Shown here: piece by piece, positions 54,557-63,497 of the stretch
Numbering within the stretch: position 1 is the stretch's first letter
How the letters are laid out: each line of letters starts with the position of its first letter
Assembly (NCBI RefSeq): GCF_025153475.1
Contig: NZ_JANZXA010000006.1
Span: 186,001 to 250,000 of the forward strand
Length of the DNA: 64,000 bases
Direction of reading: 5' to 3'
Source of the DNA: Novosphingobium mangrovisedimenti
GTDB lineage: Bacteria; Pseudomonadota; Alphaproteobacteria; Sphingomonadales; Sphingomonadaceae
Position numbers and translations under genes: made by a program
Notes under the pieces: model-generated
Told to the model about the DNA's origin: nothing
The model's input: the letters and a program-made list of their open reading frames with translations, nothing else
Databases searched by the model: none

Positions 54557-55429
54557 TTAAACGAGCCTGGCGTTGGCGGTCGCAACGAGCAGAAGAACGC
54601 CCAGCATACCCCGATAGATGACGAACGGCCAGGCGGAGAACCGCTCAAGGACACGCATCAGCGCCCAGATCGCGGCGAATGCCGAAACGGACGCGACAAG
54701 CAGGCCGAGCGCGAGAACGGACCAGCCATGCATGTCGAGATGGGCTTTGTGCAGCTCCCATAGTTCCTTCGATCCGGCGAGAGCGATAGCCGGAATGCCC
54801 AGCAGAAACGAGAAGCGGGCCGCTTCCTCGCGCTTAAATCCGAGCGCGAGCGCGGCGGTGAGCGTTGATCCTGAGCGCGATACGCCTGGAATAAGGGCAC
54901 CGACCTGCGCGAGCCCGACGACCAGCGCGTCAACCAGCGATGCCTTCTCAACGCTGCGGCTGTGGCGCGCCAGAATCTCGCTCAGAGCCATCAGCACCGC
55001 CATCGCGATGCAAGCCCAGCCAATCACGGGCAGGGCGCGAAAGGGCGAGTTACATGTGTTGAGGCTGTTGGACAGCAGAGCACCCGCCAGCACGATCGGA
55101 ACCGTGGCGAGCGCGATCCAGATCGCCAGACGGAGATCGGGATCGGCGAACTGCCGACGGCCGATCGCCGACACGGAACCGACCGCCAAGCGGCGGACAT
55201 CCTGCCAGAAATAACTGACCACGGCGGCGAGCGCGGCGAGTTGCATCGCGGCCGAAAAAGCCGAGCCGGGATCTCGCCAGCCCAAGAGGGCCGGCACGAC
55301 GCGCATATGGGCGGTCGATGAAATCGGCAGGAGTTCGGTGATACCTTGCACCACGCCCAAGAATGCGACCTTGGCATAGCCCAGTGTCACGAAGCCCGTA
55401 TCGACGCCCGCGGCACATTGTCCGGTCAT
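54557..55429 (-). CDS. uppP: Undecaprenyl-diphosphatase (BacA/UppP-type, PbrB-like)
   Basis: A 290-residue polytopic membrane protein of the BacA/UppP family: QGITELLPISSTAHMRVVPA (about 28-47) with the catalytic Glu and Ser, and GALIPGVSRSGSTLTAALAL (about 178-197). It dephosphorylates undecaprenyl pyrophosphate. In the Cupriavidus pbr system a phosphatase of this family (PbrB) supplies phosphate that precipitates exported Pb(II). It is 65 bases downstream of pbrA on the same strand, so it is probably co-transcribed and plays that role here. Confidence 0.88.
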   Translation of the reverse strand: MTGQCAAGVDTGFVTLGYAKVAFLGVVQGITELLPISSTAHMRVVPALLGWRDPGSAFSAAMQLAALAAVVSYFWQDVRRLAVGSVSAIGRRQFADPDLRLAIWIALATVPIVLAGALLSNSLNTCNSPFRALPVIGWACIAMAVLMALSEILARHSRSVEKASLVDALVVGLAQVGALIPGVSRSGSTLTAALALGFKREEAARFSFLLGIPAIALAGSKELWELHKAHLDMHGWSVLALGLLVASVSAFAAIWALMRVLERFSAWPFVIYRGMLGVLLLVATANARLV

Positions 55430-55494
55430 AGCAGTGCGGTCCTATTGGATGGTGGGTGAGCTTAGATCGTTGCTTCGCTGCCTGGGCAACCGGA

Positions 55495-58017
55495 TTATCG
55501 GACCCGCTGATCGCGACCGACAAGACGCATGCCATTGAGCACGACCAGGAGGGAGGCGCCGACATCCGCAGCGATCGCGCCCCAGAGCGACGCCATGCCA
55601 AGCAGCGTCAAGCCTGCGAAAACGAGTTTTATCCCCAGCGAGAAGCCGATGTTCTGCCGGATGACGGCGAGCGTCGCCCTCGAATGCCGGATGAGCCACG
55701 GCAGGCGAGAGAGATCGTCCTGCATCAGCGCGATATCCGCCGTCTCGATCGCCGCATCGCTGCCAATCGCGCCCATGGCGATGCCGAGGCCCGAGCGCGC
55801 CATCGCCGGCGCATCATTGACGCCGTCACCAACCATGGCGACCAGGCCGTGCTGTGCTACCAGCCTTTCAATCGCCTGGACCTTCTGTTCGGGAAGCAGC
55901 TCGGAGTGAACCTCATCCACGCCGGTATCGCGCGCGATGGCCTCGGCAGGCGCACGACCGTCTCCGGTCAGCATGACGATCTGCGCGATACCGAGCTTAT
56001 GCAGTTGCGCTACGATCTGTCGGGCCTCGGGGCGCATCGCGTCACCGACGGCAATCACTCCGATGACTGACTCCGCCTCACCGACAACGATCCCGGTCAG
56101 TCCAGCCCCGGCTATGCGATGCAATTGGACGGCAAGCGCATCATCGGCTGCGTTCCCAAGCCGCTCTCCAAGATAGCCGGGAGACCCGACCCAGGCCTCG
56201 CGACCATCGATCACGCCAACGATGCCTTTGCCGGGCAACGCCGTTACGGACTTTGCGGGGACCACGTCAACGCCGCGTTCCGCGGCGGCATCGAGGATCG
56301 CACGCGCAATCGGGTGCTCGCTTCGCGCTTCGATAGCAGCCGCAACCGCCAGCAGTTCAAGTTCGTGCCGGCCGCCAAGCGGGATCAGTTCGATCACCTT
56401 GGGACGTCCAAGCGTGAGCGTGCCCGTCTTGTCCATGGCGATCGCGGTGATGCGAGCGGGGGTTTCGAGATGGACCCCGCCTTTGACCAGCACGCCCTGC
56501 CGGGCTGCGCCGGTCAGTCCCGCAACGATGCTGACGGGGGTCGAGATAACCAGGGCGCAGGGGCAGGCGATGACAAGCAACACCAGCGCCTGATAAAACC
56601 AGGCGGCCCAACTGCCCCCGAGCAGAAGCGGCGGCACGAGGAACACCGCCAGCGCAAGCACCATCACCACCGGCGTGTAGATCCGTGCGAAGCGTTCCAC
56701 CCATTGTTCGGTCGGCGCACGCTTGCTCTGCGCTTCACCGACCATCCGCACGATACGGGCGAGCGTCGTGTCGGAGGCTGGCCGGGTCGTTATGAGCTCG
56801 ATCGCGCCCATGCCGTTGATGGTCCCGGCAAAGACCGTTGCGCCTTGCTCGACGGTGACGGGTACGCTTTCGCCTGTAATCGGCGCCTGATCGACCGCGC
56901 TGGTCCCCGCGACCACGCGCCCATCGAGCGGAATCTTGCCGCCGGGCGGAACGATCACCTGCGTTCCGACCGCGACCTCGGCGACCGGCACATCCTTCTC
57001 GACACCCGCGGCATCGCGTATCCGGGCAGAGTCGGGCGCGATGTCCATGAGCGCCGCGACGGCGCGGCGGGCACGTCCAAGGCTCCATGCCTCGAGGGCA
57101 AGAGCAAGCGCGAAGAAGAACGCCACGGTCGCCGCTTCGAACCATTGCCCGATGCCCAGGGCGCCCGCCACCGCGACGATCATGAGCAGGTTCATGTCCG
57201 GCCGGAGCCGCCGTGCCGCGAGGACCGCCTTGGGGGCGACGTACCGAACCGCCGAGAGGATCGCCAGCGAATAGGCGAGCATGGCGAGGAAGGGAGGATG
57301 AGCCTCCCGCGCCAGACTCTCGTGCAACACCGCGGCGAGGCCGCTCGCGCGGACATGGATCGCAAAGCCCGCCACGACCAACACGCCGCTCGCGATCGTC
57401 AGCGCCGCCTGGATGCGGCGCCGGCGCTGCTCGGCTTGCGCGCCGGCACTGTTCACGCCTTCTTTCCAGAGCTCGGCGCGCATGCCGGTGCGCTCGACCG
57501 CCTTCAATATTTCGATGTGATGTAGGGCGTCGGTAGCACCCGCGACCGACATGCGGCCATTGATGAGATCGAACGATAGCTTCTCCAACCCGACGACCGG
57601 CCCGACTTCGCGCTTGAGCACCGCGACTTCGTCACCGCAGTCCATGCCGTGGATTTTGAAGATGACGCTATTCGGACGGTCAGGAAGCATCTGTTCGACA
57701 GGCGTCGGTTCGCCCGAGCAGCTGCTGCAACCGCCGGCCTCTACTTTATCCTCCGCGAATGCATCCGCGGTTTGCAATTCGGCTGTCATTCCGGTGGTCG
57801 ATACGGCCGCGATCAGCGCCTCCACTCCGATGCCGGACTCGACATCGACATCGAGGAGACCGCGCTTCGGCTGGAACGACAACAGCTGCTCGTCCCCGAC
57901 AAGCGGGACGAGGACTGCCTTGAGAAGTCGAACCTCATTCTGGCAGTCGAGCCCGTGGACCTTGAAACGCCACCAGCGGCCCATCACGATAGCGTGCGCG
58001 TCGGTTTGCTCGACCAT
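55495..58017 (-). CDS. pbrA: Pb(II)/Cd(II)/Zn(II)-translocating P1B-type ATPase (PbrA-like)
   Basis: An 840-residue heavy-metal ATPase. Two N-terminal metal-binding-like domains carry GLDCQNE and GMDCGDE (C-x-x-E in place of CxxC, as in Pb/Cd/Zn pumps), with GGCSSC between them. The core has the CPC motif in ACPCALVIS (about 484), DKTGTLT (about 526), SEHPIARAI and GDGVNDAP (about 726). ATG at 58017 is chosen over 58041 and 58107. The MerR-type promoter (-10 at 58049-58054) would start transcription near 58042, and GAGGTGA lies just before 58017. It exports metal from the cytoplasm and is followed by uppP. Confidence 0.92.
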   Translation of the reverse strand: MVEQTDAHAIVMGRWWRFKVHGLDCQNEVRLLKAVLVPLVGDEQLLSFQPKRGLLDVDVESGIGVEALIAAVSTTGMTAELQTADAFAEDKVEAGGCSSCSGEPTPVEQMLPDRPNSVIFKIHGMDCGDEVAVLKREVGPVVGLEKLSFDLINGRMSVAGATDALHHIEILKAVERTGMRAELWKEGVNSAGAQAEQRRRRIQAALTIASGVLVVAGFAIHVRASGLAAVLHESLAREAHPPFLAMLAYSLAILSAVRYVAPKAVLAARRLRPDMNLLMIVAVAGALGIGQWFEAATVAFFFALALALEAWSLGRARRAVAALMDIAPDSARIRDAAGVEKDVPVAEVAVGTQVIVPPGGKIPLDGRVVAGTSAVDQAPITGESVPVTVEQGATVFAGTINGMGAIELITTRPASDTTLARIVRMVGEAQSKRAPTEQWVERFARIYTPVVMVLALAVFLVPPLLLGGSWAAWFYQALVLLVIACPCALVISTPVSIVAGLTGAARQGVLVKGGVHLETPARITAIAMDKTGTLTLGRPKVIELIPLGGRHELELLAVAAAIEARSEHPIARAILDAAAERGVDVVPAKSVTALPGKGIVGVIDGREAWVGSPGYLGERLGNAADDALAVQLHRIAGAGLTGIVVGEAESVIGVIAVGDAMRPEARQIVAQLHKLGIAQIVMLTGDGRAPAEAIARDTGVDEVHSELLPEQKVQAIERLVAQHGLVAMVGDGVNDAPAMARSGLGIAMGAIGSDAAIETADIALMQDDLSRLPWLIRHSRATLAVIRQNIGFSLGIKLVFAGLTLLGMASLWGAIAADVGASLLVVLNGMRLVGRDQRVR

Positions 58018-58048
58018 ATCGTCACCTCGACTCTTCGACATGACGCCC

Positions 58049-58079
58049 TCTATAAAGTCTGAAGTCACTAGAGGGTCAA
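58049..58079 (-). promoter_or_regulatory. MerR-type promoter of pbrA
   Basis: Read leftward: TTGACC (58079-58074), a 19-base spacer, then TATAGA (58054-58049). The long 19-base spacer is diagnostic of MerR-family-activated promoters. CCCTCTA and TAGAGGG form dyad arms over the spacer. PbrR, encoded divergently from 58085, should bind here and distort the DNA when metal is bound. Confidence 0.85.
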
Positions 58080-58084
58080 CCGAT

Positions 58085-58504
58085 ATGTCCGTCGAGCTAC
58101 TCAGCATTGGAAAGCTCGCGAAAGCGACAGGGACGAAGGTCGAGACAATTCGCTACTATGAGAGTGTAGGCTTGCTTGCCCCGCCGGGGCGAACGAAGGG
58201 CAATTATCGGGCCTATTCCGCGCAGCATCTCGCACGGCTCAGCTTCATCCGCCGGGCACGCGCGCTGGGTTTCTCGATCGACCAGGTCCAGGAGCTTCTC
58301 AAGCTCGCGGACCAGAAAGACATTTCGTGCAAGGCCGTCGACACGATCGCCCGCGAACATCTCGCCGAGATCGACCGGAAGCTTCGGGATCTGAATACCC
58401 TCAGATCCGAACTGAGCAGCGTTATCGTCCAGTGCGGGCAGGGCACCATTTCCGAGTGCCGGATCATCGAGACCCTGGCGCCGGATTCCGTGGCGGGCGG
58501 TTAG
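58085..58504 (+). CDS. pbrR: MerR-family metal sensor (PbrR/CadR-like)
   Basis: A 139-residue MerR regulator. The N-terminal winged helix has SIGKLAKATGTKVETIRYYE and GLLAPPGRTKGNYRAY. A long dimerisation helix follows. C82, C117 and C125 have the spacing of the metal-binding cysteines in PbrR, CadR and ZntR. It lies divergently from pbrA with a 67-base shared control region, and also upstream of pbrT with its own operator-like site. The exact metal (Pb, Cd or Zn) cannot be decided from the sequence; the neighbouring genes favour lead. Confidence 0.92.
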   Translation: MSVELLSIGKLAKATGTKVETIRYYESVGLLAPPGRTKGNYRAYSAQHLARLSFIRRARALGFSIDQVQELLKLADQKDISCKAVDTIAREHLAEIDRKLRDLNTLRSELSSVIVQCGQGTISECRIIETLAPDSVAGG

Positions 58505-58575
58505 GAGGGGCGGGGTAGCCTCAGAATCATTTTTTTGCGGCCAGTCACGCTAATGCAAACAAGTCGCAAAACTGC

Positions 58576-58606
58576 TTGACCCTCTAGCTGCTAGAGGGTC
58601 TAAAGG
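58576..58606 (+). promoter_or_regulatory. MerR-type operator/promoter upstream of pbrT
   Basis: TTGACC (58576-58581) overlaps a perfect palindrome GACCCTCTAG-CTG-CTAGAGGGTC (58578-58600). A 19-base spacer leads to TAAAGG (58601-58606), a poor -10. The layout resembles the PpbrA operator of Cupriavidus. Transcription would start close to the ATG at 58613, leaving almost no leader, so either the -10 or the annotated start may differ. Confidence 0.75.
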
Positions 58607-58612
58607 AGGAGG

Positions 58613-60598
58613 ATGTTTACGTCCCCGTCCCGCCTCCGCCTTTTGCCGATTCGCGTGCAAGTGCCCTCACGCCACCGATGGGCGCTCCGCATGTTGGCGG
58701 TGCTTGGTGCCGTGTTCTGTACACTGGGTGCAAGCGCCATCGCCCAGGCCGAAACGGCGGATGTCCAGACCGCATGGCGGCTTCTAGACTATATGGCGGT
58801 CGACTATGGTGATGCGGTCTCCGGAGGCAGGATCAAGAGTGCCTCCGAATATGCTGAAATGACCGAGTTCGCGGCGTCGGTCTCCGCGCGCCTCGCGGCG
58901 CTGCCGCCAACGCCTGAACGCGCCCGGCTCCTCGAGGGCGCGACACGGCTTCAGGCGGTCGTTGCCGCCAAGGGCTCGCCGAGCCAGGTTGCCGATCTTG
59001 CCCATGGTCTCGCCGCCGATCTGCTGAAAGCCTATCCGGTCCCGCTTGCTCCGGCCAAGGCACCCGATTTCGCCCGTGGCGCGACGCTCTTCGCCCAGAA
59101 TTGCGCGAGCTGCCACGGTGCGGCCGGCGATGGTCGTGGCCCGAACGCCGCCAAGCTCGCCACCCCGCCGATCGCGTTCACCGATGTCGCCCGGGCCCGC
59201 CAGCGCAGTCCCTTCGCGCTCTATCAGGTGATTGACCAGGGCATCGACGGCACGGCGATGCAAAGCTTCTCATCGCTGCCATCTGATGATCGCTGGGCGC
59301 TTGCTTTCTATGCGGGACATTTCGCCTTTTCCGATGCGGCCGCTAAGGAGGGCGAACGGCTATGGAAAGCCGATCCCAGCCTTCGCCAAAGGATTCCCGA
59401 TCTGACGGCACTGGCCGGGCTGACCCCGGAAACGCTCGCCAAGAGCATGGGGCCCGAGCAGGCCGATGCGATCATAGCCTATCTGCGCCGCCACCCCGAA
59501 GCCGTGGTTCAGCAGGCACCGGGCTCGCTTGACGTGGCGCGGGGCAAGCTGGCGCAGAGCCTCGCGGCCTATCGCGCGGGCAATCGCCATGCGGCGCAGG
59601 AATTAGCGCTGTCGGCCTATCTCGACGGGTTCGAGCCGCTCGAACCCATGCTGACCGCGCGTGACGCAACGCTTATGGGGCATATCGAGAGCGCCATGGG
59701 CGAATTCCGCGCATCGCTCCAGCAAGGCCGCCCGGCCGACGAGGTGGCGACCCGCGTCCAGGTGCTCGGTGGTCTGTTCGATGACGCGGAAGCTGCGCTG
59801 TCTCCGGACGCGGCGAGCAGTGCATCGACCTTCGTCGGCGCTCTCACCATCCTGCTGCGCGAGGGCCTTGAAGCGCTGTTGATCGTCGTCGCGATGATTG
59901 CCTTCCTGCGCAAGGCCGACCGGCCCGAAGTGCTGCCCTATGTCCATGCCGGCTGGATTGGCGCGCTGGCGGTGGGCGCCCTGACCTGGGCGATCGCGAC
60001 CTATGCGATCGGAATCAGCGGCGCGAGCCGCGAACTGACCGAAGGGTTCGGATCGCTGTTCGCGGCCGTCGTCCTGCTCTCCGTGGGAATCTGGATGCAT
60101 GGCAAAGCCCAGGCGGATCAATGGCAACGCTACATCCGCGAGAAGATGTCGCGCGCGCTGTCGCGGCAGTCGGCCTGGTTCCTGTTCGGCCTCGCTTTCG
60201 TCGTCGTCTATCGCGAGGTGTTCGAGACGATCCTGTTCTATGCCGCGCTCTGGACGCAGGGCAATGGCGGCATGATGCTGGCGGGAGCGGGCTCGGCGGT
60301 CTTGCTGCTCGGATTCATTGCCTGGGCGATGCTGCGCTACAGCCGCGACCTGCCGATCGCGAAATTCTTCGCCTACAGCGCGTGGCTGATGGCCATCCTC
60401 ACCATCGTGCTCGCTGGCAAGGGCGTGGCGGCGCTACAGGAAGCAGGCATCATCGACATCGCACCGTTTGCCGGCGGCATTCGCGTTTCGATGCTCGGCA
60501 TCTTTCCAACATTCCAGTCGATGGGCGCGCAACTGTTGATGCTTGTGGCCGTGGGCGGGGGATTCGTCCTGAATCGTCGCCGGGCTGCAGCCACCTGA
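58613..60598 (+). CDS. pbrT: PbrT-like FTR1 permease with cytochrome c domain
   Basis: A 661-residue protein. An N-terminal signal/membrane segment (about 24-46) precedes a periplasmic part with a c-type haem site CASCH (about 164-168). A C-terminal FTR1 iron/lead permease has about seven helices with the REGLEALLIV (about 416) and REVFETILF (about 534) signatures. PbrT imports Pb(II) in the Cupriavidus system; the haem domain may act as an oxidoreductase. AAAGGAGGAGG abuts the ATG with short spacing. An internal ATG at 58691 would also keep a signal peptide. It is rightward, after pbrR. Confidence 0.9.
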   Translation: MFTSPSRLRLLPIRVQVPSRHRWALRMLAVLGAVFCTLGASAIAQAETADVQTAWRLLDYMAVDYGDAVSGGRIKSASEYAEMTEFAASVSARLAALPPTPERARLLEGATRLQAVVAAKGSPSQVADLAHGLAADLLKAYPVPLAPAKAPDFARGATLFAQNCASCHGAAGDGRGPNAAKLATPPIAFTDVARARQRSPFALYQVIDQGIDGTAMQSFSSLPSDDRWALAFYAGHFAFSDAAAKEGERLWKADPSLRQRIPDLTALAGLTPETLAKSMGPEQADAIIAYLRRHPEAVVQQAPGSLDVARGKLAQSLAAYRAGNRHAAQELALSAYLDGFEPLEPMLTARDATLMGHIESAMGEFRASLQQGRPADEVATRVQVLGGLFDDAEAALSPDAASSASTFVGALTILLREGLEALLIVVAMIAFLRKADRPEVLPYVHAGWIGALAVGALTWAIATYAIGISGASRELTEGFGSLFAAVVLLSVGIWMHGKAQADQWQRYIREKMSRALSRQSAWFLFGLAFVVVYREVFETILFYAALWTQGNGGMMLAGAGSAVLLLGFIAWAMLRYSRDLPIAKFFAYSAWLMAILTIVLAGKGVAALQEAGIIDIAPFAGGIRVSMLGIFPTFQSMGAQLLMLVAVGGGFVLNRRRAAAT

Positions 60599-60628
60599 TA
60601 GGTTTCGAGCCAGCCGGCAAAATTCTTC

Positions 60629-60911
60629 TTGACCCTATAGCAACTAGGAGACCTCACATGACGAGCTTGGGGCAAGGGATGTTAGGGCGACATCCATGAT
60701 CTCCAGTACTCGCGTATCCGAGGTCTGAACCCTTCGACAAGACGCGGCTCGTTGCCGAGCACGATCAACCTCACATTCGGTCGCCGCTCGTGACGGCTGC
60801 ACCAATATCCCGCTTGCGGCCGCTGGGCTCAGGAAGACGAAACCATTCTGTGCGACGGCTATGGAAGCCACGGTCTCCTTCGGTTCGTCCACCTGGATCC
60901 GTCAGAACTGA
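60629..60911 (+). pseudogene. Third MerR-type site with a truncated gene start
   Basis: TTGACCCTATAGCAACTAGG at 60629-60648 closely resembles the two pbr operators. It is followed by AGACCTCAC and an ATG at 60658 that opens only 13 codons (MTSLGQGMLGRHP). The next 200 bases show no coherent frame up to the IS110 gene. This looks like a MerR-controlled gene whose body was lost during insertion or deletion next to the IS. The identity of the lost gene is not recoverable from the 13 codons. Confidence 0.55.
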
Positions 60912-62117
60912 TCAGGTCCTGAGGATTGGAATGACGGCTGGATAAAGGGTCAAGCGGCTTTCATCAACGCGCCCTCGATGACGACACCGGCGGTGACATA
61001 TTTCCACAGCGCGACCCAGCAGTTTTCGGGCCAAGGCCACGACCATCGATTTCTTCAGCCGGCCGTCGTTGAATCGGACCCGTTGCTGGTACCATTGGGC
61101 AAGCGCCGATTCTGGCTGGTTGCGGAGCCACAGCCAGGCCAGTTGGATCAGCGTTGTGCGCAGCCGGGGGTTCCCCGCCTTTGACACGCCCTGTTCGCGG
61201 TCGACCGATCCACTCTGCCAGGGCGTTGGCGCCAGCCCCGCATAGGCAGCGACCTCTCTCCGGTTGGAGAAGTGCCGGAACAAGCCTTCCGACCAGAGAA
61301 TGGCGGCGAACTCGGGGCCAATGCCCTTGATATCGAGCAGCATTGCGGCTGGTGCCGGCATGGCGGTAGTTTCCGCGGCAAGCAGCGCGTCCCGCTCGGC
61401 CTCCACCGCTCTGATCTGCTCGAGCAGCAGTTCGAGCCGGTCGAGTTCGCGGCCAATCTGGACTTTCAGATGCATCGGTAGCGGACGGCCATCGCCGGTC
61501 ATGAGTTTTTCCAGCCGCTCCCGCCGGTCGCGGCGCAGCGGCTGATAGCCTGTCACCCCCCGCGCGAAGAGCAGGCCTTTGATGCGATTGGCGTGGCGAA
61601 TCCGATCCGCGATCAGAACCTTGCGTTCGCGACAAATACGACGTCGATCCTCTTCCTCGGGTGTTGGCACCCTGACCATCGCACACACACGTGGTTCCCC
61701 TCGTTTATAGGCCAGCAAGGCCCGGACCAGCGCCTCGCCGTCGATCCGGTCGGTCTTTGCGCGACGACGACGGCGTGAGGTCGCAATTGAAGCGGGATCC
61801 ACGACGTGGCTTTTTATCCCCTCCTTGCGCAAAACGCGGTGGATCCAGAAGCCATCAAGGCCGGCTTCCTGGATCACGATTATTGGAAAGCTGCGTCCTG
61901 TTCGCGCCTGCGCTTTTGCCTGCAGTTGGGTAAAGCGTGCCAATAAACCGGCGATATCCCAGGCGCGCACTACATGCTTCGACAGCTTCTCGCCGCTGCC
62001 GGGCAATAGCGAGGTGATCAGCCAGATCGATCGGCTCAGTTCCATTGAAACGAAAATCGCGCCAAGATCGGTCGGGATAGCGGTCGACGCTTGGGTACGG
62101 TCAGTTGCAATCTGCAT
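60912..62117 (-). CDS. IS110-family transposase
   Basis: A 401-residue transposase. The N-terminal DEDD domain includes IFVSMELSRS (about 21-30), VIQEAGLDGFW (about 81-91) and KTDRIDGEALVRALL (about 119-133). The C-terminal Transposase_20 domain has LLDIKGIGPEFAAILWSEG (about 260-278), YAGLAPTPWQSG (about 292-303) and AGNPRLRTTLIQLAW. At the first acidic position a Glu (MEL) replaces the usual Asp. AGGAGG is 6 bases before the ATG. IS110 elements are guided by a bridge RNA, in the IS110 group usually encoded next to the transposase start, here the interval 62118-62263. Confidence 0.9.
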   Translation of the reverse strand: MQIATDRTQASTAIPTDLGAIFVSMELSRSIWLITSLLPGSGEKLSKHVVRAWDIAGLLARFTQLQAKAQARTGRSFPIIVIQEAGLDGFWIHRVLRKEGIKSHVVDPASIATSRRRRRAKTDRIDGEALVRALLAYKRGEPRVCAMVRVPTPEEEDRRRICRERKVLIADRIRHANRIKGLLFARGVTGYQPLRRDRRERLEKLMTGDGRPLPMHLKVQIGRELDRLELLLEQIRAVEAERDALLAAETTAMPAPAAMLLDIKGIGPEFAAILWSEGLFRHFSNRREVAAYAGLAPTPWQSGSVDREQGVSKAGNPRLRTTLIQLAWLWLRNQPESALAQWYQQRVRFNDGRLKKSMVVALARKLLGRAVEICHRRCRHRGRVDESRLTLYPAVIPILRT

Positions 62118-62163
62118 ATCGGCCTCCTGAGAGTGTGGTCAGCAAACTCACTCTGCCAGAGTG
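60912..62163 (-). mobile_element. IS110-family insertion sequence (ends not defined)
   Basis: The CDS plus its upstream non-coding end. CACTCTG-C-CAGAGTG (62149-62163) is a perfect small dyad in the upstream part and could belong to the guide RNA or the element end. IS110 elements lack long terminal inverted repeats and target duplications, so the borders cannot be set from this copy alone. Confidence 0.55.
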
Positions 62164-62263
62164 TCGATCGCTATCCACCTCGTCATGGGATCTGTGAGCG
62201 GGTGGGCGTAGAAAGGGGCATTGATAGCTGATTCTATAGGCTTTCCTAGAAGGAGAGCGGCAG

Positions 62264-62830
62264 GTGGCGCAACGTTCGATTGGACAGGAGCAAGTTGGTT
62301 TTGCAGGGCGTGAGCGAGCGGCTTCATCGCTCGACGCGTTGGTATCGCTGATCGACGGGAGCCAGGTCGCGATGCTGATCGATCCGCTCTATCCGGCTGC
62401 CAAGGGCGAGCCGGCTTGGCCGCCGCTGGCGATGTTGAGAGCCCTGCTTCTGTCGATCTGGTACGACCTGTCTGACGTGAAGCTGGCCAAAGCGCTCTAC
62501 GATCGAGCCTCTTTTCGCCGCCTCTGCGGATTTTCCGCGAATGAAGCGACGCCTGAACGTACAGCCTTCGTCAGATTCCGCAGGCTGCTGGTTGCCCACA
62601 GGCTTGACCGGACACTGTTTGAAGCCGTGACCACGCAGCTCAAATCAAAGGCGGTGATGATGAAGACCGGAACACTGGTTGATTGTCCCACCTTTGGTTT
62701 CAAACCCCCGGCTTTAGCCGGGAAGGGCTTTAGCCGGGAAGGGCTTTAGCCTTGAACTCGGACAGCGCAGGCGCCCAGGCCATTCTCGATGCCATCCGCA
62801 AGCGCTGGCCGTGGGTGAAACACCTTAACC
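62264..62830 (+). pseudogene. IS5-family transposase remnants
   Basis: From GTG 62264 a frame of 161 codons encodes the N-terminal half of an IS5-type transposase: SLIDGSQVAMLIDPLYP, a LAMLRALLLSIWYDLSD helix, FRRLCGFSANEATPERTAFV and a MMKTGTLVDC segment. After GTLVD (about 62687) the similarity stops at a repeat. A second fragment, DSAGAQAILDAIRKRWPWVK (62761-62820), belongs to another part of an IS5-type transposase. The catalytic DDE residues are missing, so it cannot be active. Confidence 0.75.
62710..62751 (+). repeat. Tandem 16-bp repeat at an IS junction
   Basis: GGCTTTAGCCGGGAAG is repeated at 62710-62725 and 62726-62741, followed by a partial copy to 62751. Each unit contributes to a CCCGGC-TTTA-GCCGGG-type hairpin, similar to repetitive extragenic palindromes. 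It separates two transposase fragments. Confidence 0.65.
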
Positions 62831-63104
62831 AGATAGGCATACCATTGCGCTAACCTCCTAAGTAGCGAAGATACGAATTGATTGCTGTCGCGGCGGGAAA
62901 TTGGAATCTGTTTGGGGAAGGTGTCGCGGGCACGCGAAGCACAAACATGTTTTTATACGGACAGTGGGGTATTTCCGCAATTTAATAACCGTAATCAGCC
63001 GAATCTAAATGGGCTAGATATGTTATAACTTTCTGTGAAATGGGCGTCTTATTGGCCCCAGATTTTTTTTGCTTCGCGAGCCGACGCATGATAGCTCAAG
63101 AGCT

Positions 63105-63437
63105 ATGCGATGGCTATCTGTCATGCTTGCGGTCCTGCTCTCGATTTCCCTGGCCACGGGTGTGATGGCGCATGCCGCAGAGCCGGTTGCTTGCATCGAC
63201 AGTGAGACCGCCTCGGCGCTTGGGCACTTTGAGGGCGATCGCGACGAAGTGCCGTCCGATATCGACAAAGGTACGCCGCATCACCATGCGACCTGTCATG
63301 GCCATCACATCGCCGAACCGGCACGCGAGAGCAGGATTAGCCTTGTCAGCATGATCAAATCCTTGCTGTCCATCGCCAATGCCGTGGACGGTTCTTCGGC
63401 GCCAACTTACCCCGCGTACCGTCCTCCACGCGCCTGA
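63105..63437 (+). CDS. Secreted His-rich putative metal-binding protein
   Basis: A 110-residue protein with an N-terminal signal peptide (about 1-26, ending VMAHAA). The mature part has one Cys near its start (VACIDSE) and a His/Cys cluster (GTPHHHATCHGHH, about 62-74), a plausible site for Zn, Cd or Co. It lies 60 bases before a CzcC/TolC-like gene, and small His-rich proteins of this kind often begin czc/cus-type efflux operons. ATG at 63105 is preferred over TTG at 63069 because it gives a standard signal peptide; AAGAG lies upstream. Confidence 0.7.
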   Translation: MRWLSVMLAVLLSISLATGVMAHAAEPVACIDSETASALGHFEGDRDEVPSDIDKGTPHHHATCHGHHIAEPARESRISLVSMIKSLLSIANAVDGSSAPTYPAYRPPRA

Positions 63438-63497
63438 CAGCGTCCTTTTGCCCCGAGTTCCGGGGTTTTCTGGAAAACTGTCAGGAGCCTTTAAATC

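Noticed and set aside
54072..54621. Two opposite long frames between the XRE gene and uppP
   Set aside because: Neither has a ribosome site or recognisable domain, and one runs into the 3' end of uppP. A faint likeness to an IS21-type integrase segment was too weak to call.
56119..57525. 468-codon rightward frame opposite pbrA
   Set aside because: Antisense shadow of the P-type ATPase, rich in Arg/His/Gly, with no start signal.
60644..60892. Leftward 82-codon frame between pbrT and the IS110
   Set aside because: It has no ribosome site, overlaps the MerR-type site and gene stub, and matches no family; more likely decayed sequence.
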